Shown: positions 15,530 to 24,840, counted from the stretch's first letter. The stretch: 30,484 nt of DNA from DASWIG01 sp965371445 (GCA_965371445.1 CBDUYN010000127.1:1-30484), one strand, 5' to 3'. The notes: a model not told the origin generated them from the sequence alone. Numbers and translations are program-made.

Positions 15530-18403
15530 CTACTCGTCGACAGGCTGCCCGGCGTCCATCGCCTTGCAGGCCTGTCCGTTCAGGCCGTCCACCCGGCCGG
15601 AGGAGTCCGCACACAGCAGGGAATGCACCCGGATGACCTGGTCTTCGTCTTCATAGACGATGACCCCCTCCTGGTCGTCCCCGAAGCGTTCCCGCGGTGC
15701 ATCGTAAAGGAGCCCGAGCTGCCAACTGCCGTCATAGGTCACGTCCTGGATGCAGCAGGAAGAAAACCCATGAATGGCCTGCTCGATGGCGCCCTCGACT
15801 TTTGAATCGGCGTCGAAGGTTCCGGACGTGCGCACTCTGGTCGCGTTAGTGATACAAAAATTGGCGCTACCGCATTGAAAAGTACCACTCTTTCCGATCT
15901 TGCAGCTGCTGTACGTCACCTCCCACCAGCCATAAAACGCCGGGCAGGTGAAGTACGCTTTAAACGTCCTTACCTCGTAATCGTCGCCGTCTTTCTCTAC
16001 CTTGATAGACACCACTTTGCCCCGGCTTGTCAGCCCCCGGTAGGTGCCCAGTTGCGGAGGCGTCGTGGCTGTCACAGTGACCGGACCACAGCTTGCCGGT
16101 GGCGTTCCGGCCTCACCGGTGATCACCAGGGTGTAGTCCGTCGTCTCCTGCGGCGAGACGTCGTACGGACCGTCCAGCGGCACGTCGACCCCGTTGACAG
16201 CCGCCGAAACCCCGTTTGTCGATTCCCAGCTCAGGGTGGAGCTTGCACCGACCCAGATCGAGGTGGGCGAAGCCTTGAGCATGGAGCAGGTCGGTGGCGG
16301 CGCCGAAACCTCCACGGTGACCGGACCACAGCTTGCCGGTGTCGTTCCGGCCTCACCGGTGATCACCAGGGTGTAGGGAGTCGTCTCCTGCGGCGAGACG
16401 TCGTACGGACCGGCTAGCGGCACGTCGACCCCGTTGACCGCCGCCGAGACCCCGTTCGTCGAGGTCCAGCTCAGGGTGGAGCTTTCACCGGGCAAGATCG
16501 ACGTGGGCGAAGCCGCGAAATCGGCGCAGGTTGGCGTCGGTTGAGGGAGCACCTCGACGGTTCCGTTGGCGGTCGTCGAATCCTCGCCGTCCGAGACGGT
16601 GTACGTAAAGGTGACGGGGTTGTCGCCGCTGACGAAGCCAAGGTCCGGATTGAAGACGACGTTTCTACCTCCCGGCGCGATACTCACGACCCCGCCGACC
16701 GCCGGCTGCGTCACTGCCGTGACCTTCAGCTTCACCGGCTTGCCGTCCCGATCCTCCGCGACCTCGCCGACGATGGGGATCTCGACCGATTCGTTCATCC
16801 TCGTCGTGGCCGTACACTCCTCGGCCAACGGCGGGAAGTTGGACCAGACGAATGCCTCGTTGTCGGTGATGGCTGCCGCGGCGTTGTCCAGCGGATTGAA
16901 GTACTCCTTGACCGTTCCGGTGACGGTGTCCGTGACCCGAAGGGTGTACTCAACGGTCGTCGTAGCGGCAGAAAAGACCCAGAAATGATCGTTGATCTTG
17001 CCGCCGTCGAGAATCTTGATCAACATCTCCCAGTTGTCGGCGTCGAAGAAGTAGAAGAGACCGGAGTCGGCGGATCCGACGGGCACGACCTCGCCCGAGC
17101 CGACGTTGGAAGAGCGGTCGCGCCAGTCGACCTCGACCCGGAAACGGCCGAGGTTCAAGCACATGTTGGTGTCGCCGGCCATACAGGGCCCGTCCACGAT
17201 GTATTTCTGGCTGTACTCGACGAGCGGCTTCATGCGTTTAAGCGTCGCCTCCCGGACGACACCCTGCTGGTCGCCCGCGCAGGAGAACGCTCCGGTGTCA
17301 GTGATGGCGGCGGCAGCAGTGCCAAGAGGGTTCGTGTAACTCTTCACGCTATCGGTGGCCGTGTCGGTAATCCGTAGGGTGTACTCGACGTTGGTCGTGG
17401 CGGCGGCGAAAACCCAGTAACTACCGCTGATGGAACAACCGTCGAGAACTTTGATCAACATTTCCCAGTTGTCGGCGTCGAAGAACCAGAGAAGACCTGA
17501 ATCGGCGGAACCGAAGGGCACCACCTGGCCGACGCCGGTGTTGCCGTTGAAGTCCTCCCACTCGACTTCGACTTTGAACCGCTCCTTGTTCAGGCATAGC
17601 TGGGCCTCGCTGTCCATACAGTCCGAATCGGCCTGAGTGGTGGCGGTAGCGCGGTTCGAGTAGCCGGAGTTTCCTTCGCTGTTGCTGGCCCGGACGCGGA
17701 AGTCGTAGGTGGTGTCAGGCGTCAGGTTGAAGACGTCGGCGCCGGTCGAGTTGGCGGCCACCGAGCCGATAGTCTCGAACGAGCCGCCGCTGGGGCGACC
17801 CTGGACGCTGAACTCGTCTTCGTTGCCGGAATTGTCCTGCCAGCCGAGCCGGACCTCGGTGCTCGAGACGGTCGTCGCGGTCAGGTTCGAGGGGGCGGCC
17901 GGTGGTGTCGCGGTGGTGCCACCCTCGCACTCCAGGCTGAGGGTGTAGTCACCCGTGTCGTTAAGGATGATGTTGACGAGGCCGATCAACCAGGTCCCGG
18001 AGCTTTCGAGGGTATGGACGATGTGCGCGTCCTTGTCGTAGTCCCAGCCATCGGAAGCCACCACTCCGTCCGACGGGTGGTGCAGGGTCATGAAGAGGTT
18101 GATGTTCCTGGAGGTCAGGTCAAGGGTCACCTTGACGCCGGCCTTGCCGCTGAAGGACCAGAAATTGGCCTTCTGCCCATCGCTGAAGTTACAATCCGGA
18201 GGTGTCGAGGAGCCGATCTGACCGGTGACCGTCTTGTCGCAGCTCATTGGCATGATCGGGCAGGCCTTGGTCTGCACAAGGGTCTTGATCTGCGACAAAG
18301 CGGCCGGGCTTTCGAGTGGGCGCACCTGTGGCGCGCCCGGGCCGGCCAGGAGGGGGGATGAGAGAAGGCAGAGGGCAGTCAGGACGATCAGGGACAGACG
18401 CAT
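15530..18403 (-). CDS. Secreted multidomain repeat protein (PPC, FN3, Ig-like domains)
   Basis: This 957-residue protein starts at ATG 18403, where AAAGGAGAG and a clear signal peptide (MRLSLIVLTALCLLSSPLLA) fix the start. Domains in order are: a pre-peptidase C-terminal-like domain (~60-158, with FWSFSGKAGVKVTLDL and LNDTGDYTLSLE); a fibronectin type III domain (~168-256); two copies of a ~110-residue module (~266-376 and ~414-520; RFRVEVDWRD, ADSGLFYFFDADNWEMLIKI) that I know from many acidobacterial exoproteins; a cadherin-like Ig domain (~525-618); two nearly identical 80-residue modules (624-700, 704-778); and a Cys-rich C-terminal domain (~785-895). No protease or other catalytic motif is visible, so a surface, adhesive or scaffold role is inference. 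It is probably transcribed alone from the ~340 bp upstream. Confidence 0.87.
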   Translation of the reverse strand: MRLSLIVLTALCLLSSPLLAGPGAPQVRPLESPAALSQIKTLVQTKACPIMPMSCDKTVTGQIGSSTPPDCNFSDGQKANFWSFSGKAGVKVTLDLTSRNINLFMTLHHPSDGVVASDGWDYDKDAHIVHTLESSGTWLIGLVNIILNDTGDYTLSLECEGGTTATPPAAPSNLTATTVSSTEVRLGWQDNSGNEDEFSVQGRPSGGSFETIGSVAANSTGADVFNLTPDTTYDFRVRASNSEGNSGYSNRATATTQADSDCMDSEAQLCLNKERFKVEVEWEDFNGNTGVGQVVPFGSADSGLLWFFDADNWEMLIKVLDGCSISGSYWVFAAATTNVEYTLRITDTATDSVKSYTNPLGTAAAAITDTGAFSCAGDQQGVVREATLKRMKPLVEYSQKYIVDGPCMAGDTNMCLNLGRFRVEVDWRDRSSNVGSGEVVPVGSADSGLFYFFDADNWEMLIKILDGGKINDHFWVFSAATTTVEYTLRVTDTVTGTVKEYFNPLDNAAAAITDNEAFVWSNFPPLAEECTATTRMNESVEIPIVGEVAEDRDGKPVKLKVTAVTQPAVGGVVSIAPGGRNVVFNPDLGFVSGDNPVTFTYTVSDGEDSTTANGTVEVLPQPTPTCADFAASPTSILPGESSTLSWTSTNGVSAAVNGVDVPLAGPYDVSPQETTPYTLVITGEAGTTPASCGPVTVEVSAPPPTCSMLKASPTSIWVGASSTLSWESTNGVSAAVNGVDVPLDGPYDVSPQETTDYTLVITGEAGTPPASCGPVTVTATTPPQLGTYRGLTSRGKVVSIKVEKDGDDYEVRTFKAYFTCPAFYGWWEVTYSSCKIGKSGTFQCGSANFCITNATRVRTSGTFDADSKVEGAIEQAIHGFSSCCIQDVTYDGSWQLGLLYDAPRERFGDDQEGVIVYEDEDQVIRVHSLLCADSSGRVDGLNGQACKAMDAGQPVDE
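16078..16557 (-). repeat. Two tandem 240-bp copies within the secreted protein gene
   Basis: Copy one (16078-16317) and copy two (16318-16557) align at exactly 240 bases offset. Long identical runs include CCGGACCACAGCTTGCCGGT at 16081 and 16321, and GGCACGTCGACCCCGTTGAC at 16179 and 16419. Each encodes one 80-residue module with the core STLSWxSTNGVSAAVNGVDV. The near-identity at DNA level indicates a recent duplication or ongoing gene conversion. Confidence 0.85.
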
Positions 18404-18743
18404 GATTCTCTCCTTTTCGGTCGCCGCCTGTGGCGGGCCGCCGGCCTCGACGACGAAGCGGTCCCGCAAGGGCCGGTCCAGATGGGTTCTGGCGTCCAGC
18501 CTGGCACGACCGAGGGCCGTGCCGAACCACCCAACGGGGTGGGATCGACAGAAGGAGGCTCTTATGACGCCCCTTCGGTGGCCAACCCATCGAAAACAAA
18601 GGGCTTGCGACTTGGATGGCACCTCAACGGGGGGCGAGCGAGGTCGCGGTGGGCGAGGCACACCCCAGGCGGCGGGAGCTTGTCCGGCAGCACCGCAGGT
18701 CCATGGGCTTGCCCCTCTCCGCGCCCGGTAGTATCCTGACCTC

Positions 18744-18997
18744 ATGGCCAACAAGATCCGGCTGCCGGGGCGGAGCGAACGCCTCGCCTCCGACGATCGC
18801 CTCGCCCGACCGGAGGTCGGCCAGTTTGGCGAGGAAGTCATCGACGGCGTACGGATGGAATGCATGGCGGCGACGCGGAGAACCGTCAAGCGATCCGGGA
18901 GTGCCAGGACATGGCCCCTCTAGGGCGCTTGTTCGACAAGGCCCTCGAGGCGAGCTCCGCGTCGGAGATCCTGGCCGAACTGGAGAAAATATTTTGA
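18744..18997 (+). pseudogene. Possible relic of a small nuclease-like (Uma2-type) gene
   Basis: From ATG 18744 one frame reads MANKIRLPGR and later FGEEVIDGVRMECMAA, resembling the start of Uma2-type restriction-fold proteins. After ~50 codons a second frame takes over with MAPLGRLFDKALEASSASEI and LAELEKIF, ending in TGA 18995-18997, a plausible helical C-terminus. The middle of any such domain would be missing. The family link rests on a short motif and is weak. The rest of the stretch 18404-19121 shows nothing recognisable apart from the promoter region expected for the gene at 18403. Confidence 0.3.
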
Positions 18998-19121
18998 AGG
19001 GCTATGATTTCGGGAAAGAGCCGCAGAACCCTATGAGTCTTGCCGTCTTGCCGGCTCGCCGTCTTGCCACCCAGCCCGGTTCTGCCCGTTCGGCGACGAG
19101 GCTGGACGCGAGCCGCGCCTC

Positions 19122-19720
19122 TCAAAGGACCCAGGCGTAGCCGATCTTCAGGAAGACGGCACGGTTCGACTGGACGAGCGAGACGTCCTCGTCGGCCTGG
19201 TAGTTGTCGGAGTAGCCCAAGAAGAGGACGGTACGGGGGTTCAGCTTGTAGGAGAAGAGGAGCTGGGTGAAGAGGTTGCGGCTCTTCTCGTCGATCGTCG
19301 GCTCGGCGGTGTAGAGCGTCGGGTCGCGGACGATGTCGGCGTACTGGAGCGTCGCCCGCAGGAAGGTGCGGAGATTCAGCTGGTAGAGGAAGCGCGACTG
19401 CGTCAGGTTGGCCTTGAAAAGCGTGCCGCCCTCGACGTCGAGCTCGTGGATCTCGTGCGAGAGACGGATGCGCAGGTGGCGTCCGACGTCGAATCGGAGC
19501 ATGGGCTCTAGAATGGTCGACTTGCCCGGCTGGGTGTTGGTGTAGTCGATGTCGTCGGCGTAGCGCGCCCACAGGGCGATCCAGAAGCGGCCGACCGGCT
19601 GGATCTCGGTCCACAGCCGGTAGTAACGCTGGTCCTCGAAGTCGACGCCGTTGAAGTGCCGGTCCTGCGTCCCGACGGTCCAATTGACCTCCGTCGGACG
19701 CTCCAGGCGCGGCTCATCGT
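19122..19720 (-). pseudogene. C-terminal fragment of a DUF5916-type outer-membrane beta-barrel protein
   Basis: A continuous frame of about 200 codons runs from the end of the acylase gene to the stop at 19122. It reads like barrel strands: EVNWTVGTQDRHFNGVDFED, QRYYRLWTEIQPVGRFWIAL, RHLRIRLSHEIHELDVEGG, and the last strands FLGYSDNYQADED and AVFLKIGYAWVL, ending in the aromatic pattern typical of outer-membrane proteins. This matches the C-terminal part of the DUF5916 family, whose full members are 700-900 residues with an N-terminal carbohydrate-binding-like domain. That N-terminal portion is absent; the upstream neighbour is the acylase, whose stop codon overlaps the first codons of this frame. 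With no start, signal peptide or ribosome site of its own, it is a truncated relic. Confidence 0.68.
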
Positions 19721-22152
19721 GGGGTCAGGGTCAACACCCCTTCGGCCTCCGTCTCAGCGGTAGGCCGATCGAACAACACCGGATGGTAGTCGACCTCTTG
19801 CCACAGCGCGATCTGATCGTCACGGTGGGCATGGAACACGTGGGCGCATTGTCCGGTGCTGTTGACCGCCAGGGATCGACCGAGGTCGGCGAGGTCGGCG
19901 ATCAGCCGCTGGGAGGTGCCGGCCACGGCGATGAAGGGCTTGCTGATGCTCGGCGTCGCGGCGTTGACGGTGAACGGGCCACCGGGAGCGGGGACCGATT
20001 TGGGGTTGAAAATCCAGTCGAGCGGTGCCACGCCGGACATGCCGAGAGGGAGATGGCCCAAAAGCGCGCGGTGGAGTCGCCCCCAGCGCCACTTCGCCGG
20101 GTCCTTCCCGTAGTGCTCGGCGAGCCAGACGACGGCATCGGCCAGGCTTTGGTGCAACAGCTCTTGCCGCGTCTCGACCTCCGGGGTGGTGCGGTCGTCG
20201 AACCATGGGTTGGCGTCCCAGGCCAGGAGCTCGGGGGTGATCGACCTCTGGTGGAAGGGGAAACGCCGAAAGGCCTTGGTCAGATCCTCGCCGAACTCGT
20301 CCTCGACCAGGTTGAGCAACACGAACCAGTGCCAGACGTGGTAGATGGAAGCACCGACCCGATCGGCCTCATAGCGCAAATCCCACTTCTCGACCTCGGC
20401 GAGCGCCCGTCTCTCCAGGTCGCTGCCGGGCTCGATGTCCAACAGATAGGGGCGTAGGGTCTCCGCCAGGAGTGAGTAGGTGTCGGCCTGGATGCGCCGC
20501 ATGTCCTCCCGGCCGAGCGTTTCCTCCGCGGACAAGAGGTCGGTGATCCGCTGGGCGCGGCGGGGATCTGCCCAGTCGCGGGTCAACCGATGGGGATAAT
20601 CGTCCGAGGTCACCTTGTTGTTGGCGCTGACGATGAAACCTGCCTCCGGATTGAACGCCCGGGGGAGCTCGTCGAACTCGATGTAGCCCTGCCACTCCCA
20701 CTCGCCGTTAGCGCCGGACACCGGGACCGTCCCGTCGTGGCCAGGGGCCCGGATCGGGTGCCGGCCCACCGCCTGCAGGCCGATGTTGCCCTCGACATCG
20801 GCGTAGACGAAGCTCAGGTTTGGCGCCTGCCAGCCGCTCAGTGCTTGGCGAAACTCCTCCCAGTCCCCGGCCAGATTGAGATCGAAGAGCGCCCGAGCGA
20901 CGCCGGTTCCGTCAAGCGCCGTCCAGCGTAGCGCCATCAGCGGTTGGCCCACAAGCTCCTCGGCAAAGGCGTCGTTGACGATCGGACCGTGGTGAGTGAG
21001 CCGGACGGTCATGGTCTCCGGCTCTTTACCCTTCACCTCGATGGTCTCCTCGACCAGCTGCAGGTCCCGCCATTCGCCCCGGAACTGGTATTGCCTGGGA
21101 TCGTCCGGGTCGTCGAGGGTCTCGGCGAAGAAGTCCTGGGCGTCGGTGAAGAGATTGGTGATCCCCCAGGCGAGGCGTCCGTTGTGGCCGATGACTACCG
21201 CCGGGATCCCGGGGATGGAGAAGCCGACGACGTTGAAACGCCCCCCGTGCAGGCCGTTCTCGTACCACACCGAGGGCATCGCCAAACCCATGTGGGTGTC
21301 GTTGGCGAGCAACGGACGGCCGCTCTCGGTGCGGCTGCCCGCGACCACCCAGGCGTTGCTCCCCCAGGCCGGCGCGCTCTCGCCGAGCCAGGGCAGGAGG
21401 TTCTCCAGGCCTGGCCCGGAGTCGTCAAAGCTCCGCTTCGCGCTGGTCCCGACGGCCGGCGACCCGGCGGACTGAGGAACGATCACCGGGCCGGCGGCGG
21501 GATACGGGGGGAGAAGCCGGCGGGCCGCGGTCTCGCCGGCTTCGCCGAGCTCGTGCAGGAGGCGGGCGCGCAGCAGCTCCCGCTGCATGTTGAGCCCCAG
21601 GTAGAGGCTCATCAGCTCGATCGCACCCAGGCTGTCGACCGGCGACCAGGGTTCGGGATCGATCCTCAGCACGCTGAACTCGACCGGCAGACGGTCGCGG
21701 TGATCCTCGAGGAAGGCGTTGACTCCGGCGCTGTAGGCCTCGAAGAGTCCCCGAGTCTCGCCGTCGAGGGTCTCCCATTCACGTTCGGCCGCGCGCCGCA
21801 GGCCCAGGGTGCGGGTGAAGCGGTCGGGCTTGAGGCCCATCTGGCCGAAGGCGGCAGCGAAGGTGCCGTCGGCGATCATGCGGTTGAAGTGCATCTGCCA
21901 CAGCCGGTCCTGGGCGTGAGCATAGCCCTGGGCGAAGAACAGGTCGCTCTCCTCTTCGGCGTAGACCTGAGGGATGCCCCAGCCATCGCGGATCACTTGA
22001 ACCGGCGCCGCGAGGCCGTTCACCGCCACCTCGCCGTCGATCTGCGGCCAGGGACGGCGAGTGAACCAGAAGCCCCAAACCGCGACGGCCACCACCAGGA
22101 CCAGCAGCAGGACAGGGAGGATCTTGAGCAGTCTCCAGAGCCATTTCTTCAT
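19714..22152 (-). CDS. Penicillin acylase family (Ntn-hydrolase) amidase
   Basis: This 812-residue enzyme starts at ATG 22152; AAGGAAAAG lies just upstream and the signal-anchor sequence (KKWLWRLLKILPVLLLVLVV) begins there. An alpha-chain region follows (VIRDGWGIPQVYAEEESDLF, GYAHAQDRLWQM). The autoproteolysis site G264-S265 is in PAWGSNAWVVAGSRT, where Ser265 would become the beta chain's nucleophile, followed by LANDTHMGLAMPSVWYENGL. The end (GQCAHVFHAHRDDQIALW) is family-typical, so the gene is complete. Members self-cleave and hydrolyse amide bonds: beta-lactam side chains, N-acyl-homoserine lactones (PvdQ, QuiP) or peptide precursors. A periplasmic acylase of this family (PvdQ) deacylates pyoverdine precursors, and an NRPS cluster lies ~4 kb away, but on the far side of a convergent gene, so a link is only speculation. 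Confidence 0.93.
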   Translation of the reverse strand: MKKWLWRLLKILPVLLLVLVVAVAVWGFWFTRRPWPQIDGEVAVNGLAAPVQVIRDGWGIPQVYAEEESDLFFAQGYAHAQDRLWQMHFNRMIADGTFAAAFGQMGLKPDRFTRTLGLRRAAEREWETLDGETRGLFEAYSAGVNAFLEDHRDRLPVEFSVLRIDPEPWSPVDSLGAIELMSLYLGLNMQRELLRARLLHELGEAGETAARRLLPPYPAAGPVIVPQSAGSPAVGTSAKRSFDDSGPGLENLLPWLGESAPAWGSNAWVVAGSRTESGRPLLANDTHMGLAMPSVWYENGLHGGRFNVVGFSIPGIPAVVIGHNGRLAWGITNLFTDAQDFFAETLDDPDDPRQYQFRGEWRDLQLVEETIEVKGKEPETMTVRLTHHGPIVNDAFAEELVGQPLMALRWTALDGTGVARALFDLNLAGDWEEFRQALSGWQAPNLSFVYADVEGNIGLQAVGRHPIRAPGHDGTVPVSGANGEWEWQGYIEFDELPRAFNPEAGFIVSANNKVTSDDYPHRLTRDWADPRRAQRITDLLSAEETLGREDMRRIQADTYSLLAETLRPYLLDIEPGSDLERRALAEVEKWDLRYEADRVGASIYHVWHWFVLLNLVEDEFGEDLTKAFRRFPFHQRSITPELLAWDANPWFDDRTTPEVETRQELLHQSLADAVVWLAEHYGKDPAKWRWGRLHRALLGHLPLGMSGVAPLDWIFNPKSVPAPGGPFTVNAATPSISKPFIAVAGTSQRLIADLADLGRSLAVNSTGQCAHVFHAHRDDQIALWQEVDYHPVLFDRPTAETEAEGVLTLTPR

Positions 22153-22219
22153 CGTCTTTTCCTTATGCGGTGCATGTCTTTCCTGATGGCGGAGCTTCGC
22201 CCTTCGCCCAGGCTGGTGA

Positions 22220-22261
22220 TCCTCCGCGTGAGGGTGTGGTGAATCCTCCGCGTGAGGGTGT
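22220..22261. repeat. Two 18-bp direct repeats at 24-bp spacing in the divergent intergenic region
   Basis: TCCTCCGCGTGAGGGTGT occurs at 22220-22237 and again at 22244-22261. Each copy contains a small palindrome, CCTC-CGCGT-GAGG. They lie between the acylase start (22152, minus) and the permease start (22380, plus). Placement and spacing suit a tandem operator for one regulator acting on one or both genes, though a simple short duplication is equally possible. Confidence 0.6.
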
Positions 22262-22287
22262 TTGCTGGGAACCGGAGGCGACAACGT

Positions 22288-22295
22288 AGTATACT
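22288..22295. promoter_or_regulatory. Palindromic -10-like element
   Basis: AGTATACT reads the same on both strands and supplies TATACT, a good -10 hexamer, in either direction. It lies 85 bp before the permease ATG and 136 bp before the acylase ATG, in a GC-rich setting where such a sequence is rare. No convincing -35 is seen at 16-18 bp for either strand. Confidence 0.35.
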
Positions 22296-22379
22296 CCGAA
22301 AACACCAGAGCGTTTCGACCCCGTCGTCATCCAGTGGACTCTTTCGAAGAGGAATTCCTCGCTCAAGGGAGCACCAGAC

Positions 22380-24836
22380 ATGGTAGACCTCTTTCAGGAT
22401 CTTCGCTTCGCTGGCCGTCAGATGATGGCCAGGCCGCTTTTGTCGGCGCTGGCCATCGTGTCGCTCGCCCTTGGCATCGGCGTCAACAGCTCGATCTTCA
22501 GCATCGTCAACGCCTTCCTGCTGCGCGACCTGCCGGCCGCGGACCCGGAACGCCTGGTCGCGGTCTACACCAGCGCTCCCTCCGACGGCTTCCGCTACTC
22601 CACTTCATCGCTTCCCGACTATCGCGATCTGAGGGAGCAGAACGACGTGCTGGTCGACCTCGCCGCCAACAGCGTGTTCATCGGCACGCTCGACACCCAG
22701 GAAGGAACCGAGTTGCTCCTCGGCGAGGTGGTGAGCGGCAACTTCTTCGCGGTTCTCGGCTTGCAGCCGACGGTCGGCCGCGACTTCCTGCCGGAGGAGG
22801 ATGAAACCGCCGGCAGCCACCCGGTGGTGATGCTGGGGCACGGTTTCTGGCAACAGCGGTGGGGCGGCGATCCGCAGGTGGTCGGCCGCAGCCTCAAGCT
22901 CAACGGGAAGTCGCTGACGATTGTCGGGGTGACGCCGCCGGAGCTCAGCGGCACTTTCCCGGGCTTCGAGGCAAACTTCTGGCTGCCGATGCAGATGTAC
23001 GACACGCTGTCGGAGTACAAGGCCCTCGAGGTCCGCGATTTCCGCTCCTTCTTCCTCACCGGCCGCCTGCGGGACGGGATCTCGATCGACCAGGCCCAGG
23101 CCCAACTCGGCAGCATTGCCACCCGTTTGGCGGCGGACCATCCCGAGAGCAACGAAGGCCGCGAGGTCACCGTCGTGCGCAAGCGGGAGGTGACGATCAA
23201 TCCCGAGTTCGACGCCTCGATCTTCGGGGTCGCCGGGCTGCTGATGGCGATCGTCGCGCTGGTCTTGTTGATCGCCAGCTCGAACATCGCCAACCTGCTG
23301 TTGGCGCGGGCCAACGACCGGCGCAAGGAGATCTCCATCCGGCTGGCGGTGGGGGCGAGCCGCGGGCGGTTGATGCGCCAGCTTCTGACCGAGAGTCTGC
23401 TGCTGGCGCTCGTCGGCGGCGCCCTCGGCCTGCTCTTCGCCCTGGCGACCACACGGTTTCTGGTCGGTTTCAAGCCACCGCTGCCGGTCCCCCTGTCGCT
23501 CGATCTCGGCCTCGACCTGCGGGTTTTTCTCTTCACTCTGGCGCTGGCGGTCGCTACCGGTGTGCTCTGCGGCCTGGCGCCGGCGATCCAGGCCTCCAAG
23601 CCCGATCTCGTCACCACCCTCAAAGACGGGTCGGCGACGTTGGGGCGCGGCTATGGCAAGCTCGGGGCGCGCAACTTGCTGGTAGTCTCGCAGGTCGTGG
23701 TCTCCACGGTGCTGTTGATCGGTGCCGCACTCTTTCTCCGCAGCCTGGGCAACGCCCAGTCGGTCGACCCCGGCTTCAGCCTGCGCAACGGGGTGGTGGC
23801 TGACTTCAGCCTCGGGCTCGGCACCAGGTACAGCGAAGAAGAGGGACGCAACTTCTTGCGCCAACTGGTCGAGAGGGTCGGTGCCCTGCCCGGGGTGCGC
23901 TCGACGGCGGTCGCCGGACACTTGCCCCTCGGCGTCAAGGTGATCAGCGAACCGGTGCAGATCGACGGCCAACCGGCGGCCAAAGACAGCGATCGACCCA
24001 AGGTGGACCTGGTCCAGGTGGGACCCGGCTACTTCGCCACCCTCGGCATCCTGCCGCTGGTCGAGGGACGGGAGTTCAAGTGGCACGACGACCGCGACGC
24101 CCCCGGTGTCGTCATCGTCAACGCGACGGCGGCGCGCCGCTTCTGGCCCGAGGATTCGGCGATCGGCCAACGTCTCCGGATCGGGGACGGTGGCGAGCGA
24201 CTCGAGGTGGTGGGCGTTACCCGCGACGGCAAGTACCGCACCCTGGGGGAAGAGCCGCGGGCCTTCGTCTACCGCCCCTATCTCCAAGACTACTCGTCGT
24301 CGATGGCCCTGGTCGTCGACAGTGCCGTTGACGAGCAAGAGGCGCTCCACGCGGTGCGGCGCGAGCTCGAGGCGATGGACCCCAACCTGCCGATCTTCGA
24401 GATCAAGACCATGTCGCAGCACCTGGGGATCATGCTCTTCCCGGCGCGGATCGGTGCCTGGCTGCTGGTGGCCTTCGGGCTCCTGGGGCTGGTCCTCGCC
24501 TCGGTCGGCCTGTACGGCGTCGTCGCCTACTCGGTCTCCAAGCGCACCCGCGAAGTGGGCATCAGAATGGCGATCGGCGCGAACCGCTGGCAGATCTTGC
24601 TGCTGGTGGTCCGTGAGGGAATGGTCCTGGTAGCGGTCGGCATGGCGTTGGGCATCGGCTGCGCGCTGATGGGCAGCCGCCTGCTGACGACACTGCTCTA
24701 CGGAATCGGCGCCAACGATCCTCTCACCTTCCTCGGGGTCCCCTCACTCCTCGCCGCGGTCGCTCTCCTGGCCAACCTCCTGCCGGCGCGGCGAGCGACG
24801 CGGGTCGATCCGATGGTGGCGCTGCGCTACGAGTAG
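22380..24836 (+). CDS. ABC transporter permease, MacB/FtsX type (ADOP family)
   Basis: This 818-residue membrane protein has the same layout as the permease at 2412 but diverged sequence. It has the leader MVDLFQDLRFAGRQMMARPL, a first helix (LSALAIVSLALGIGVNSSIF), a MacB-like periplasmic domain, an FtsX domain with helices around 280-410 (MAIVALVLLIASSNIANLLL), a second periplasmic domain with PGVRSTAVAGHLPL, and a closing FtsX domain ending LPARRATRVDPMVALRYE. It is complete. No MacB ATPase gene is adjacent, so like other ADOP copies it is an orphan permease. It is divergent from the acylase, and its stop (24836) is only 4 bp from the convergent stop of the peptide exporter, leaving no room for a terminator. 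Substrate unknown. Confidence 0.93.
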   Translation: MVDLFQDLRFAGRQMMARPLLSALAIVSLALGIGVNSSIFSIVNAFLLRDLPAADPERLVAVYTSAPSDGFRYSTSSLPDYRDLREQNDVLVDLAANSVFIGTLDTQEGTELLLGEVVSGNFFAVLGLQPTVGRDFLPEEDETAGSHPVVMLGHGFWQQRWGGDPQVVGRSLKLNGKSLTIVGVTPPELSGTFPGFEANFWLPMQMYDTLSEYKALEVRDFRSFFLTGRLRDGISIDQAQAQLGSIATRLAADHPESNEGREVTVVRKREVTINPEFDASIFGVAGLLMAIVALVLLIASSNIANLLLARANDRRKEISIRLAVGASRGRLMRQLLTESLLLALVGGALGLLFALATTRFLVGFKPPLPVPLSLDLGLDLRVFLFTLALAVATGVLCGLAPAIQASKPDLVTTLKDGSATLGRGYGKLGARNLLVVSQVVVSTVLLIGAALFLRSLGNAQSVDPGFSLRNGVVADFSLGLGTRYSEEEGRNFLRQLVERVGALPGVRSTAVAGHLPLGVKVISEPVQIDGQPAAKDSDRPKVDLVQVGPGYFATLGILPLVEGREFKWHDDRDAPGVVIVNATAARRFWPEDSAIGQRLRIGDGGERLEVVGVTRDGKYRTLGEEPRAFVYRPYLQDYSSSMALVVDSAVDEQEALHAVRRELEAMDPNLPIFEIKTMSQHLGIMLFPARIGAWLLVAFGLLGLVLASVGLYGVVAYSVSKRTREVGIRMAIGANRWQILLLVVREGMVLVAVGMALGIGCALMGSRLLTTLLYGIGANDPLTFLGVPSLLAAVALLANLLPARRATRVDPMVALRYE

Positions 24837-24840
24837 TACG

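Noticed and set aside
22220..22261. The 18-bp repeats considered as a minimal CRISPR array
   Set aside because: Only two copies, with a 6-base gap far too short for a spacer, and no cas genes.
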